From Prevotella sp. (lineage in GTDB: Bacteria; Bacteroidota; Bacteroidia; Bacteroidales; Bacteroidaceae): DNA of 43,237 nt. Below are positions 9,510-20,853 of this stretch, piece after piece. The translations under genes and the position numbers were made by a program. Numbering within the stretch: position 1 is the first letter of the stretch; each line of letters starts with the position of its first letter. The stretch lies in the NCBI GenBank assembly GCA_017460765.1, contig JAFUAK010000181.1, forward strand, positions 1-43,237, read 5' to 3'. The notes beneath the pieces are model-generated. The model worked only from the letters and a program-made list of their open reading frames with translations, was not told the origin of the DNA and ran no database searches.

Positions 9510-10601
9510 TTATTTTACCACGCCGAAACGATATATTGTCTTCTGCTTGTAGCGCTGTCCGGGATTCAGGACTACACTGGGGAAGTAGGGGCGGTTGGGC
9601 GTATCGGGGAAGTGCTGTGTTTCCAGACAAACGGCAGAGCGGAAGGGATAGGTGGCATCATTAGCACCCTTGTATCCAAACTCATAATTGGCTGTGTAGA
9701 GTTGCATGCCAGGCTCTGTGGTGTAGCACTCGAGCGTGCGTCCGCTCTTCGGTTCAGTTATCCTGGCGGCGAAACTCAGTTCACCTTCCTCGCGCTTATT
9801 CAGTACGTAGTTGTGGTCATAGCCCTTACCGAACTTGATTTGCTCATGGTCTGCATCGATATCCTGACCAAAGGTCTTCGGTGTGCGGAAATCGAACGGC
9901 GTGCCCTCTACTTTAAGAATCTCACCCGTGGGAATAGCCGTAGCGTCGGTGGGGAGATAGAAGTCGGCGTTGATTTCGCAGATCTGGTTCTCAATCGTCG
10001 GGGTGGGGTCTGCACAGCCAGCAAGACTGAAGAAGGCATGATGTGTCAGGTTCACGATGGTCTTCTTGTTCGTGGTAGCCAGATACTCAATCACCAATTC
10101 ATTGTCGTCAGTGAAGGTGAATTCTACCGTCACATCAAGTTCTCCCGTAAATCCTTCCTCTCCGTATGAGGAGATGCGGTGCAAGGCCAGAGCGCGGGGA
10201 CCCATCTGACGGGCATCCCATACTTTAGCATGGAAGCCTGTAGGACCACCGTGAAGGTGGTTCGGACCGTCGTTGAGTGCCAACTGATAGTCCTTGCAGT
10301 TCAATGTGAACTGACCTTTGCAGATACGGTTACCCCAGCGGCCGATAAGAGTCGAGAGGAAAGGCTCCTCGCCGCTCATAAGCTGCTGGATACTGGAATG
10401 ACCCTGAACAACATTACCCACGTTGCCGTCCTTGTCGGGCACCATAAGCGCACAAATGGCACCTCCATAATTAGAGATAGCCACTTCATAACCCTTACGA
10501 TTCCTCAGGATGTACAGGTCTGTTTTCTTACCATGAATGGTGGTCTGGAAGTCTTCTCTCTTCAGACCACACAGATTCGCTGTTTCAGTTGTGTTCGCCA
10601 T
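9510..10601 (-). CDS. galM: Aldose 1-epimerase (cytoplasmic galactose mutarotase)
   Basis: A 363-residue protein of the same family as the product at 5611-6789 but without a signal peptide, so it should act in the cytoplasm, supplying alpha-D-galactose to GalK. Family features include NDGPNHLHGG (residues about 110-119), LTHHAFFSLAG with the catalytic His, and AVCLETQHFPDTPNRP containing the catalytic Glu. It is the first gene of the galactose operon and lies 33 bases before the permease. Confidence 0.95.
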   Translation of the reverse strand: MANTTETANLCGLKREDFQTTIHGKKTDLYILRNRKGYEVAISNYGGAICALMVPDKDGNVGNVVQGHSSIQQLMSGEEPFLSTLIGRWGNRICKGQFTLNCKDYQLALNDGPNHLHGGPTGFHAKVWDARQMGPRALALHRISSYGEEGFTGELDVTVEFTFTDDNELVIEYLATTNKKTIVNLTHHAFFSLAGCADPTPTIENQICEINADFYLPTDATAIPTGEILKVEGTPFDFRTPKTFGQDIDADHEQIKFGKGYDHNYVLNKREEGELSFAARITEPKSGRTLECYTTEPGMQLYTANYEFGYKGANDATYPFRSAVCLETQHFPDTPNRPYFPSVVLNPGQRYKQKTIYRFGVVK

Positions 10602-10672
10602 ATTAACTAATGTTTTAAGTTATGGAATAATGTATTTTCTGCAAAATAACAGAAAAATTTCCAAATAGACGA

Positions 10673-10698
10673 ACGAAACAACGAAAAAAATGTTTCGT
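10673..10698. repeat. Perfect inverted repeat upstream of galM
   Basis: ACGAAACA (10673-10680) and TGTTTCGT (10691-10698) flank ten A-rich bases. The repeat lies in the 112-base gap between folC and galM. No T tract follows on either strand, so an operator for the galactose operon is more likely than a terminator. No convincing TAnnTTTG promoter with correct -33 spacing was found in the gap; TTATTTTG at 10642-10649 is the nearest match. Confidence 0.4.
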
Positions 10699-10713
10699 AT
10701 GTATTAAAAAACG

Positions 10714-12027
10714 CTAAATACAGTTCTTCAGGAAGTCTGCTACAACGTAACTGCTACCTCCAATGAACACAAAATCTTTTTCTTCGGCCGCATTTTTAGC
10801 AGCCTCGTAGGCACTCACCACGTCAGGATAGCCTTCACCTTCAAGACTCATTCCCTGTGCATAGAGTTTCAGTACATTTTCTGAGATGGCCCGCTTGCTG
10901 CTCGATTTGGTGAAGTAGTAGGTGGCATCCTTCGGCAACAATGCCATCACGCCCTCAAAGTCCTTGTCGTCAACCATGCCGAACACAATATGCATATGCT
11001 GGCAGAATATAGTCTTTAGTTGCTCGCTCAGATACTTCCAACCTTCCAAATTGTGACCTGTGTCGCAGATTGTCAGCGGCGCGTCCTTCACTATCTGCCA
11101 TCGGCCTTTTAACCCTGTGAGTTCCGTCACGTGTTTGAAGCCTTCGTTCACTTCCCTGTTCATGCAGGCAACATCGGGTCGACAGGAGACGGGGTACATA
11201 TAGCCCAGTTTCTCCAGTTCCCTGACAGCACGGAGAATTGTATTCGTGTTCTTTTCTTGGTAACTACCCGATAATTCTCCCTCCAGTATGCCGTAGCTCT
11301 CCGTTTGATAAGTCAGTCCTTTCTCCGTCGCAGCGCACGACTTTACCTCGGGCATCTCCTCTGCTAGTATCAGCGGAGCCTTAATCTCTGCTGTGACGGT
11401 TTCGAACACCATACGAGTCTCTGGCGTCGTTTCACCCACCACTACAGGAACGCCTTTCTTGATGATGCCTGCCTTCTCCATCGCAATCTGCTCGAGCGAG
11501 TTGCCGAGGAACTGCGTGTGGTCCATTCCGATGTTCGTGATGACCGATAGGATGGGGGAGATGATGTTTGTACAATCGAGCCTTCCGCCCATTCCCACCT
11601 CAATCACGGCGAAGTCTACTTCCATATCCGCAAAATACTTGAAAGCCATTGCTGTAACCACTTCAAAAAAAGAAGGTTGTAGTGGCTCGAAGAAATTGCG
11701 TTCATTCTCCACAAAGTTCACAACGTAGTCCTCTGAAATAGGCATGCCGTTATAACGGATGCGCTCGCTGAAGTCAACCAGGTGGGGCGATGTATAGAGA
11801 CCAACTTTATAGCCACACATCTGCAGGATGGCAGCAAGCGTGTGGGCACAGGAACCCTTACCATTAGTACCGGCCACGTGAATGGTACGATATTTTTTGT
11901 GTGGATGACCGAAATGATTGTCGAGTTTCTCGGTGTTCTCCAACCCTTCCTTGTAGCCGCTTGCCCCCTGTCGTTCGAACATCGGCATCTGGCTGTAGAG
12001 GTATTCACATGTCTCCTGGTAGGTCAT
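10714..12027 (-). CDS. folC: Bifunctional folylpolyglutamate synthase/dihydrofolate synthase
   Basis: A 437-residue Mur-ligase-type enzyme that adds glutamate to folates (and to dihydropteroate). The ATP-binding loop GTNGKGSCAHTLAAI lies near residues 53-67, and the family segments AVIEVGMGGRLDCTNII and NIGMDHTQFLG follow. A late glycine-rich GGSSYVVADFL resembles the family C-terminus. It starts 12 bases after the dnaJ stop and is the last gene of that run. Confidence 0.95.
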   Translation of the reverse strand: MTYQETCEYLYSQMPMFERQGASGYKEGLENTEKLDNHFGHPHKKYRTIHVAGTNGKGSCAHTLAAILQMCGYKVGLYTSPHLVDFSERIRYNGMPISEDYVVNFVENERNFFEPLQPSFFEVVTAMAFKYFADMEVDFAVIEVGMGGRLDCTNIISPILSVITNIGMDHTQFLGNSLEQIAMEKAGIIKKGVPVVVGETTPETRMVFETVTAEIKAPLILAEEMPEVKSCAATEKGLTYQTESYGILEGELSGSYQEKNTNTILRAVRELEKLGYMYPVSCRPDVACMNREVNEGFKHVTELTGLKGRWQIVKDAPLTICDTGHNLEGWKYLSEQLKTIFCQHMHIVFGMVDDKDFEGVMALLPKDATYYFTKSSSKRAISENVLKLYAQGMSLEGEGYPDVVSAYEAAKNAAEEKDFVFIGGSSYVVADFLKNCI

Positions 12028-12039
12028 GTCATGGGGGAT

Positions 12040-13200
12040 TTATGAAAAATAGTTCTTAAACTTGTTGAATATCGAGTCCTTCGTCTGCTTGTCACCCTTG
12101 AAATTGTCGCTGTTTTTGAACTGCTCGATGGCTTGCTTCTCTTCACGGCTAAGGGTACGGGGCACGTAGACGCTGATGTTTACCACCAAGTCACCCTTGC
12201 CTGAGCCGTAGCCCTGTACAGCGGGCAGGCCCTTGCCGCGCAGACGGATGGTCTTGCCGGGCTGGATGCCGTTTTCCATCTTCACCTTCAGTTTCGTTCC
12301 TTCAATTGTGGGAATTTCCACCTCACCGCCTAGAGCGGCTGTCGGAAAGTCGAGCAGCAAATTATATATTAGGTCATTTCCGTCGCGGATAAAGGTATCG
12401 TGTTCCTCTTCCTCGATAAACACCTGGATGTCGCCGTTTACGCCGTTGTGCTTGCCTGCATTACCCTTACCGGGCACGTTGACGACCATACCCTCTGCCA
12501 CACCGGCAGGAATGTTAATCTCAACAACCTCTTCACCTTTCTTGATACCAGTGCCTCCGCACTCCTTACACTTGTTCTTGATTACCTGGCCTTCACCTCC
12601 ACAGACAGGACAGACGCTCTGCTGCTGCATCATGCCGAAGATGCTCTGTGTGGTATGGGTGATTACGCCCGTGCCGTGACAGGTTTCACATGTTTCCTTG
12701 CCGCTGCCAGCCTCAGCACCGCTACCATGACAGTGTTCACAAGGGATGTCTTTTCTCACCTTGAATTTTTTCGTCACGCCCGTGTTAATCTCTTCCAGCG
12801 AGAGTTTCACCTTTAGTCGGAGGTCACTGCCACGATGCTGCTGTGGACGGCGCTGGCCACCGCCAAAGCCACTGAATCCATGGCCGCCGAAGATGTCGCC
12901 GAACATCGAGAAGATGTCGTCCATGTTCATGCTTGCGCCGCCAAAGCCGCTGAAATCGAAGCCGCCGCCCATACCAGGACCGTCGAAGCCGAATTGGTCG
13001 TATTGCTGACGCGTCTTGGGGTCGTGGAGCACGTTATATGCTTCTGCGGCCTCCTTGAATTTCTCCTCAGCCTCTTTGTCGCCGGGGTTGCGGTCGGGAT
13101 GATACTTGATGGCTATCTTGCGATACGCCTTCTTAATCTCGTCTTCCGAGGCAGTCTTCGCGACGCCAAGGACCTCGTAGTAGTCTCTTTTCTGTGCCAT
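12040..13200 (-). CDS. dnaJ: Chaperone DnaJ (Hsp40)
   Basis: A 386-residue class I DnaJ that delivers unfolded proteins to DnaK and stimulates its ATPase. The J domain is at residues 1-70 with His34-Pro35-Asp36, followed by a Gly/Phe-rich region. Four zinc-binding CxxCxGxG repeats are present ([32 protein letters not shown]), then the substrate-binding domains. It starts 3 bases after the grpE stop, so the two are cotranscribed; dnaK is not in the window. Confidence 0.98.
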   Translation of the reverse strand: MAQKRDYYEVLGVAKTASEDEIKKAYRKIAIKYHPDRNPGDKEAEEKFKEAAEAYNVLHDPKTRQQYDQFGFDGPGMGGGFDFSGFGGASMNMDDIFSMFGDIFGGHGFSGFGGGQRRPQQHRGSDLRLKVKLSLEEINTGVTKKFKVRKDIPCEHCHGSGAEAGSGKETCETCHGTGVITHTTQSIFGMMQQQSVCPVCGGEGQVIKNKCKECGGTGIKKGEEVVEINIPAGVAEGMVVNVPGKGNAGKHNGVNGDIQVFIEEEEHDTFIRDGNDLIYNLLLDFPTAALGGEVEIPTIEGTKLKVKMENGIQPGKTIRLRGKGLPAVQGYGSGKGDLVVNISVYVPRTLSREEKQAIEQFKNSDNFKGDKQTKDSIFNKFKNYFS

Positions 13201-13203
13201 TTA

Positions 13204-13782
13204 TTATTGTCCTACTGCCACTTTTGCGTGGCGGATTACTTTGTCGTTCAGTTTATATCCGGGCTGCAGACAGTCAATTACTTTGCCCTTCTTGTCATCG
13301 CCCATACCCGGCACCATTGCTACAGCCTCGTGAACGTCAGTGTCGAAGTCGGCGTTTTCTGTGTCGATTTTTGTCACACCCTGTGCTTCCAGTGTCTTCA
13401 TGAACTTCTGATGGATCAGTGTAATACCCTCACGGAGCACCTCGGGGTCTTCGGTCTTCGCACCGTTCTCAATGGCGCGCTCCATATCGTCAAGGATAGG
13501 CAGGATGGCCGTGATGAACTTCTCTCCGCCGTTCAGGATCAGTTCGGCGCGCTCTTTCAGCGTGCGCTTGCGGTAGTTGTCGAACTCTGCCACCTTGTAG
13601 AGCAACAGGTTCTTTAGTTCGGCAATCTCATCCTGAGCCTTTTCAAGTGGATCCTTTTCTTCTGCCTCTTCAGGAGCCTCATCGCTCTTCACTTCCTGTT
13701 CTGACTCTTTGTCAGTCTCTTCCTGGACAGACTGCTCTTCCTGCAGTTCCTCGTCCTCGATGTTAATATCTTTTTCTGCCAT
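13204..13782 (-). CDS. grpE: Nucleotide exchange factor GrpE
   Basis: GrpE releases ADP from DnaK. The start chosen is ATG at 13780-13782, giving 192 residues beginning MAEKDINI; a start nine codons upstream (13809) is also open but adds an unlike tail. The first 60 residues are very acidic (many Glu), then a coiled-coil segment leads to FDNYRKRTLKERAE (the family core) and the C-terminal beta domain ending HAKVAVGQ. It lies directly before dnaJ. Confidence 0.95.
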   Translation of the reverse strand: MAEKDINIEDEELQEEQSVQEETDKESEQEVKSDEAPEEAEEKDPLEKAQDEIAELKNLLLYKVAEFDNYRKRTLKERAELILNGGEKFITAILPILDDMERAIENGAKTEDPEVLREGITLIHQKFMKTLEAQGVTKIDTENADFDTDVHEAVAMVPGMGDDKKGKVIDCLQPGYKLNDKVIRHAKVAVGQ

Positions 13783-13831
13783 AATTACATTGTTTAAAGT
13801 CTTTGCCAACTTTCATGCAAATACCGTGCCA

Positions 13832-15451
<1,620 letters not shown>

Positions 15452-15479
15452 TTAACCTTATTTATTATAATTGAGGGTG

Positions 15480-15487
15480 CAAAGTTA
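15480..15487 (-). promoter_or_regulatory. Promoter (-7 box) of the ABC-F gene
   Basis: TAACTTTG on the minus strand is an exact TAnnTTTG element, ending 35 bases before the start codon at 15445. No clear TTTG is seen at -33. Confidence 0.6.
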
Positions 15488-15663
15488 CTGCTTTTTTTCG
15501 ACTTAACCATCCCTTTTATTGAAAAATCTTCGAAAAAAGATAAGTGGCTCTTAATTTGGAATGCTCAGACCATATTTGTAATAGACATTGTTTTTTTCGA
15601 GAATCGGCATTATGATAAATTAATAATGGCAGTAATCAATTTTATCTCCCCTTCAATATTAAA

Positions 15664-16428
15664 TTATCGGATATCCCGATCCTCCAAAACTCGGAATTTC
15701 GTGCGTTGATGGTCGAGTATCTCCAAATTCAGCAGAAATGAAGCGGTTTCCTCGCGGTCGGGATGACAACAGACGAGTGTCTTGCCAATCGGACTGATAA
15801 CGGCACTCTGTCCGCGATAATGCGAATATTCATCGTTGCCGACACGATTGCAGCCAATCAGGAAAGCCTGGTTCTCCATGGCACGGGCCCGCGTAAGAAT
15901 CTGCCAAGCATTCTGACGACTCTCGGGCCAGTTGGCAACGGCAATAATAGAATGATATTGTAGAGCATCAGCATAGCGGCTCCAGACGGGGAATCGCAGG
16001 TCGTAACACGTTAGCAGCAGGAAACGGAATCCCATGTATTCAACAATCGTATGCTCCTCACCCGGCTCGTAATACTGATCCTCACCACCATAGCGGAAAA
16101 GATGGTGTTTATCATAATATGAAACCATCCCAGTTTTCCCATTCACGAAATAATGGCGGTTGCGGAAATTTCCATCGACTTGGATGGCCAGACTGCCACT
16201 GATGGCGCACTGGCGCTCCTTGGCAGTAGTTTTCATCCATTCCAACGAGATGCTGGTGGCCTCGTCCTCAGCGATGCCAGAGGGTTCGGTGGCGAACCCC
16301 GTGCTCCACATCTCAGGCAGCACATACAAGTCGCTGTCTGGTTCTTGCGCCATCAATCGTTCAACGCGCTTGATATTCTCGGCGGGACTCCCCCACTCGA
16401 TGTCTAACTGTATTAATGTAACCTTCAT
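15664..16428 (-). CDS. Omega-amidase, YafV/Nit2-like nitrilase superfamily
   Basis: A 254-residue carbon-nitrogen hydrolase. The catalytic triad is Glu39 (LPEMWSTGF), Lys107 (YYDKHHLF) and Cys141 (LTCYDLRFPVWSRY). These segments resemble E. coli YafV and mammalian Nit2, which hydrolyse the omega-amide of 2-oxoglutaramate or 2-oxosuccinamate, so metabolite repair after glutamine transamination is the likely role. The start is the ATG at 16426-16428, which overlaps the trmN6 stop as ATGA; an upstream in-frame extension to 16464 is rejected for that reason. Confidence 0.88.
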   Translation of the reverse strand: MKVTLIQLDIEWGSPAENIKRVERLMAQEPDSDLYVLPEMWSTGFATEPSGIAEDEATSISLEWMKTTAKERQCAISGSLAIQVDGNFRNRHYFVNGKTGMVSYYDKHHLFRYGGEDQYYEPGEEHTIVEYMGFRFLLLTCYDLRFPVWSRYADALQYHSIIAVANWPESRQNAWQILTRARAMENQAFLIGCNRVGNDEYSHYRGQSAVISPIGKTLVCCHPDREETASFLLNLEILDHQRTKFRVLEDRDIR

Positions 16429-17135
16429 CTTAAATAGAATGTTTGTGTAAGTTGTTGGTACCAAGGGCTTCTGGCATTCGGAGAAATCTCGATGACACCC
16501 TCCGTGATATCTAATTCATTGACAGGTTGTGTGCGAAATTCTATCAACTGCCGCTTTGGAGGCTTCTGAGGGGTTGTCCTGACGAGACAGACACGGCTCA
16601 AGAAGAAGCCTTCGAGACGGGCTGCGGCCTCCAGACGGGAGCGCCCGTCAGAGGGAACGACCACTGAGAAAAGTCCGTTGTTTTTGAGCAGTCGAAAGGC
16701 AGATGCACAGAGCGCCTCGAATGAGAGGCTGACCCCGTGACGGGCTGTGGTGCGCTGGGCATTGGGACTAGTCAGGGAATCAGCGAAATATGGCGGATTG
16801 CTGACAATAGCGTCGAATCCATCGGTATCCTGAAGCATAGCGGCATCTGTTTGCAGGATGTTGATACGATTGGAAAACGGTGATTCCATCACGTTTTCGC
16901 GAGCCTGGCTGACAGCATCGCCATCGATGTCGATACCCACGATGTGGGCCATAGGGAAGCGCTGCGCCATCATCAGGGCAATGAGTCCAGTGCCTGTGCC
17001 GATGTCGAGAATGCGGCAAGGGATAACAGGAGCCTCGGCCCACGCCCCCAGGAGCGTACCGTCGGTGCCCACCTTCATCGCACAACGGTGCTGATGGACA
17101 GTGAATTTGCGGAACTGAAAGTAGTCGTTTGCCAT
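16425..17135 (-). CDS. tRNA1(Val) adenine-37 N6-methyltransferase, TrmN6/YfiC-like
   Basis: A 236-residue SAM-dependent methyltransferase. The N-terminal HQHRCAMKVGTDGTLLGAW (residues 14-32) closely follows E. coli YfiC (TrmN6), the SAM-binding loop is DIGTGTGLIAL (44-54), and the catalytic NPPYF motif is at 113-117. The start is the ATG at 17133-17135; an in-frame TTG at 17147 lies inside the promoter box and cannot be used from it. The stop overlaps the omega-amidase start. Confidence 0.85.
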   Translation of the reverse strand: MANDYFQFRKFTVHQHRCAMKVGTDGTLLGAWAEAPVIPCRILDIGTGTGLIALMMAQRFPMAHIVGIDIDGDAVSQARENVMESPFSNRINILQTDAAMLQDTDGFDAIVSNPPYFADSLTSPNAQRTTARHGVSLSFEALCASAFRLLKNNGLFSVVVPSDGRSRLEAAARLEGFFLSRVCLVRTTPQKPPKRQLIEFRTQPVNELDITEGVIEISPNARSPWYQQLTQTFYLR

Positions 17136-17144
17136 TTTCGGGGA

Positions 17145-17152
17145 CAAAGATA
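17145..17152 (-). promoter_or_regulatory. Promoter (-7 box) of trmN6, diverging from lon
   Basis: TATCTTTG on the minus strand matches TAnnTTTG exactly and is preceded by ATTAG, the same context as the lon promoter on the other strand. Its end is only 9 bases from the ATG at 17135, so the mRNA leader would be a few bases long. Confidence 0.6.
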
Positions 17153-17206
17153 CTAATATTTTGTTAATTCTTACGTAGTTCGTTCTTCATTCTTAATTAT
17201 TATTAG

Positions 17207-17214
17207 TATCTTTG
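17207..17214 (+). promoter_or_regulatory. Promoter (-7 box) of the lon operon
   Basis: TATCTTTG matches the Bacteroidetes TAnnTTTG element exactly, preceded by ATTAG and followed by CA. Transcription would start near 17218, leaving a roughly 48-base A-rich leader before lon. No good TTTG at -33. Confidence 0.65.
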
Positions 17215-17265
17215 CACCCAATTTTAAACAAAGAGAAAACAAAAGAATACAAGAAGAGAAAAAAC

Positions 17266-19725
17266 ATGAGTAATCCGAATAAGAATTCAGCATTTCAGAT
17301 GATAGCCGACATTGAAGGAGACTTTCAGGATGTCCTCAACGTCAATAAACCGCCACTTGTTCCCATCCTCCCGGTGCGCAATCTTGTGTTGTTCCCCGGT
17401 GTGGTCTCCCCTATCCTCATCGGTCGAGATTCGAGTAAGATCGTGATCCAGAAGGCCGAAAAGAAGGGTGAACTGATCGGTATCGTATGTCAGCGTGACC
17501 CTGAGGTGGACGTGCCCCAGCAGGACGATCTCTACGAAACGGGTGTCTACGCGAAAGTGATGAAACTGCTGACGCTGCCTAACGGTAACGTCACTGCCAT
17601 CGTGCAGTGTTACGGTCGTCTACACCTACAGGAGATTACCAAGAGCGTTCCTCATCTGGAGGGACTCGTTGAACCCCTGCTGGACATTGAGCCCGAGAAG
17701 CGCGATCGTGAGTTCAAGACCGCTATGGAAGATCTGCGCAACATGGTGAACGAGTATATCAACGTGAGCGAGGAGATTCCCGACGAGGCCACCTTCGCCA
17801 TTAAAAACATCTCGAACAACATCATGGCCCTGAATTTCGTGTGCTCGAACCTGCCTTTCAATACGAAAGAGAAGATGCTCCTGCTGGAGATGGAATCGGT
17901 GAAAGAGCGCCTTTTCAACGTGATGAAACTTATCAACCGTGAGATCAATCTGCAGAACCTGAAGGCTGATATCCGCAATAAGACGCGTGAGGACATTGAC
18001 GAACAGCAGCGCAACTACTTCCTGCAGCAGCAAATCAAGAACATGCAGGCCGAGATGGGCAATGGCGAGTCTTCGCCAGAGAAGATGGAACTGCTCCGCA
18101 AGGCAGCGCTGAAGAACTGGCCTGCCGATGTGGACAAGACCTTCCACAAAGAGGCTGATAAACTGGACAACCTGAATCCGCAAAGTCCGGAGTTCAACGT
18201 GCAACTGAACTATCTGCAGACGCTCGTCAGTCTGCCTTGGGGCGAGTATACGGAGGATGACCTCGACCTGAAACGTGCACAGAAGATCCTTGACCACGAT
18301 CACTACGGTATGGAGAAGGTGAAAGAACGCATCCTGGAATATATGGCCGTGTTGGCCCTTAGGGGCGACCTGAAGAGCCCGATCATCTGTTTGTATGGTC
18401 CTCCGGGTGTGGGTAAAACCTCTCTGGGCAAGTCGATTGCCGCCGCCATGAAGCGCAAATACGTACGTATGTCATTAGGTGGCCTGCACGACGAGGCCGA
18501 GATTCGTGGTCACCGTCGTACCTATATCGGAGCCATGCCTGGCCGCATCGTGAAGAGCATCCAGAAGGCAGGCTCATCGAACCCCGTGTTCATCCTTGAT
18601 GAAATCGACAAGGTGACTCAGATGACTCATAATGGCGACCCGGCATCTGCCCTACTCGAGGTGCTAGACCCTGAACAGAACAACGCCTTCCACGACAACT
18701 ATCTCGACGTGGACTACGACCTGTCGAAGGTGCTGTTCATTGCGACAGCGAACAATCTGTCAACGATTCCACGTCCGCTACTCGACCGTATGGAAATTAT
18801 CGAGGTGAGTGGCTATATTACTGAAGAGAAGATAGAGATTGCCAAGCGTCACCTGATTCCCCGCGAACTGGAGAATACGGGTCTGAACGTCCGTGAACTG
18901 AAACCGAGTTTCAATAAGGCTGCCATCGAGATGATTATAGAGCGCTACACCCGTGAGAGCGGTGTGCGCCAACTGGAGAAACAAATCGACAAGGCCTTGA
19001 GGAAGATTGCCTACAAGCGACAGTTGGAGGAGAATGCCGACTATAAGAAGATTACCCCTGCAGAGATTGAAGACCTGCTCGGAAAGCCGCCTTTCTACCG
19101 GGATATCTATCAGGGCAATGACTACGCTGGCGTGGTGACGGGTCTGGCCTGGACGAGCGTAGGTGGTGAGATCCTTTTTATTGAGACATCGCTCTCGAAG
19201 GGCAAAGGCTCGAAACTGACGCTGACAGGTAACCTGGGCGACGTGATGAAAGAATCTGCCATTCTTGCTCTGGAATATGTGAAGGCCCACGCCGAGACTC
19301 TGATGATCGACTATCGCATCTTTGACAACTGGAATATCCATATTCACGTGCCCGAGGGTGCTACGCCCAAGGACGGTCCGTCGGCAGGTATCACCATTGC
19401 CACATCGATTGCCTCTGCCCTCACCCAGAGAAAAGTGCGCAAGAACACGGCGATGACGGGTGAGATTACCCTTCGCGGAAAAGTGCTGCCTGTGGGCGGT
19501 ATCAAGGAGAAGATTCTGGCTGCCAAACGCGCCGGTATCACCGACATTGTGATGTGCCGCGAGAACGAGAAGGACATTCTGGAGATCCCCGACATGTATC
19601 TGAAAGGCGTCACTTTCCACTACGTGGAGAATGTGCAAGATGTGTGGGATTTCGCCCTCACGAAAGAAGTGGTCAAGCATCCTCTCGACTTCACGATCAA
19701 GGACGAAAAGGAAGAGAAAAGATAA
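17266..19725 (+). CDS. lon: ATP-dependent protease Lon
   Basis: An 819-residue homo-oligomeric protease that degrades misfolded and regulatory proteins in the cytoplasm. The N-terminal substrate-binding domain begins near [15 protein letters not shown], the AAA+ Walker [10 protein letters not shown] begins at residue 378, and the C-terminal protease domain has the catalytic Ser706 in KDGPSAG and the catalytic Lys within GGIKEK (744-749). The ATG at 17266 is chosen because the in-frame TTG at 17212 lies inside the promoter box. Tgt starts on the base after its stop. Confidence 0.98.
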   Translation: MSNPNKNSAFQMIADIEGDFQDVLNVNKPPLVPILPVRNLVLFPGVVSPILIGRDSSKIVIQKAEKKGELIGIVCQRDPEVDVPQQDDLYETGVYAKVMKLLTLPNGNVTAIVQCYGRLHLQEITKSVPHLEGLVEPLLDIEPEKRDREFKTAMEDLRNMVNEYINVSEEIPDEATFAIKNISNNIMALNFVCSNLPFNTKEKMLLLEMESVKERLFNVMKLINREINLQNLKADIRNKTREDIDEQQRNYFLQQQIKNMQAEMGNGESSPEKMELLRKAALKNWPADVDKTFHKEADKLDNLNPQSPEFNVQLNYLQTLVSLPWGEYTEDDLDLKRAQKILDHDHYGMEKVKERILEYMAVLALRGDLKSPIICLYGPPGVGKTSLGKSIAAAMKRKYVRMSLGGLHDEAEIRGHRRTYIGAMPGRIVKSIQKAGSSNPVFILDEIDKVTQMTHNGDPASALLEVLDPEQNNAFHDNYLDVDYDLSKVLFIATANNLSTIPRPLLDRMEIIEVSGYITEEKIEIAKRHLIPRELENTGLNVRELKPSFNKAAIEMIIERYTRESGVRQLEKQIDKALRKIAYKRQLEENADYKKITPAEIEDLLGKPPFYRDIYQGNDYAGVVTGLAWTSVGGEILFIETSLSKGKGSKLTLTGNLGDVMKESAILALEYVKAHAETLMIDYRIFDNWNIHIHVPEGATPKDGPSAGITIATSIASALTQRKVRKNTAMTGEITLRGKVLPVGGIKEKILAAKRAGITDIVMCRENEKDILEIPDMYLKGVTFHYVENVQDVWDFALTKEVVKHPLDFTIKDEKEEKR

Positions 19726-20853
19726 ATGACATTCGATTTACAATATACGGACCAAGCGAGTGATGCGCGGGCTGGTATAATCACCACCGATCACGGACAG
19801 ATCGTGACGCCAATCTTCATGCCGGTAGGTACGGCAGGGAGTGTTAAGGGCGTGCACTTCTCAGAACTCCGTGAACAGGTGAAGGCCCAGATCATCCTTG
19901 GCAACACCTATCATCTCTACCTGCGTCCTGGTCTTGACATCCTCAGAAAGGCAGGCGGCCTGCATAGGTTCAACACGTGGGACCGTCCGATCCTGACAGA
20001 CTCCGGCGGTTTTCAAGTCTTCTCGCTGACAGGAATCCGTAAACTGAAGGAGGAAGGCTGTGAGTTCCGTTCGCACATTGACGGATCGAAGCATTTCTTC
20101 ACGCCTGAGAACGTGATGGATACCGAGCGCATTATTGGCGCCGACATCATGATGGCCCTAGACGAGTGTCCTCCGGGACAGAGTGACTACCAATATGCCA
20201 AGCAGTCGCTGGGACTGACGCTACGCTGGCTTGACCGTTGTGTGAAACGCTTCAACGAGACGGAGCCGCTCTATGGCTACAAGCAGAGCCTGTTCCCTAT
20301 CGTACAGGGTTGCACCTATAAGGATCTGCGTCAGGAGGCTGCCAAGCGTGTGGCTGACCTTGGGGCTGATGGTAATGCCATTGGTGGACTCGCCGTTGGT
20401 GAGCCTACGGAGGTGATGTATGAGATGATCGAGGTGGTGAATGAGATACTGCCCAAGGACAAGCCCCGTTATCTGATGGGTGTGGGAACACCCCAGAACA
20501 TCCTCGAGGCCATTGAGCGCGGCGTGGATATGTTCGACTGCGTGATGCCCACCCGTAATGGCCGCAACGCAATGCTCTTCACCTACGAGGGAACGATGAA
20601 CATGCGGAATAAAAAGTGGGAAGACGACTTCTCGCCCATCGATCCCGATGGCTGCTATGTCGATCAGATCCATACGAAAGCCTATCTGCACCATCTGTTC
20701 AAGGCGCAGGAACTATTGGCGATGCAGATAGCGAGTATCCATAACCTGGCCTTCTACCTACGACTGGTCACCGATGCCCGCCAGCATATCCTGGCAGGTG
20801 ACTTTGTCGAGTGGAAGCGCAGTGTAATAGAAGCATTAGGACAAAGGAGATGA
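19726..20853 (+). CDS. tgt: Queuine tRNA-guanine transglycosylase, zinc cysteines mostly missing
   Basis: A 375-residue TIM-barrel enzyme that exchanges guanine-34 of GUN-anticodon tRNAs for preQ1. Substrate and catalytic segments are intact: LTDSGGFQVFSL, the GGLAVGEP loop, and FDCVMPTRNGRNAM with the nucleophilic Asp. The usual C-terminal zinc motif CxCxxC...H is changed: aligned with E. coli it reads Asp308, Cys310, Asp313 and His339, so two of three cysteines are replaced by aspartate. The AYLHHL segment just after is normal, so the alignment is secure. It abuts lon and its stop overlaps the next gene as ATGA. Confidence 0.95.
   Translation: MTFDLQYTDQASDARAGIITTDHGQIVTPIFMPVGTAGSVKGVHFSELREQVKAQIILGNTYHLYLRPGLDILRKAGGLHRFNTWDRPILTDSGGFQVFSLTGIRKLKEEGCEFRSHIDGSKHFFTPENVMDTERIIGADIMMALDECPPGQSDYQYAKQSLGLTLRWLDRCVKRFNETEPLYGYKQSLFPIVQGCTYKDLRQEAAKRVADLGADGNAIGGLAVGEPTEVMYEMIEVVNEILPKDKPRYLMGVGTPQNILEAIERGVDMFDCVMPTRNGRNAMLFTYEGTMNMRNKKWEDDFSPIDPDGCYVDQIHTKAYLHHLFKAQELLAMQIASIHNLAFYLRLVTDARQHILAGDFVEWKRSVIEALGQRR

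Noticed and set aside
12233..13009. Cys/Pro-rich plus-strand frames opposite dnaJ
   Set aside because: They are shadows of the Gly-rich and zinc-finger codons of dnaJ.
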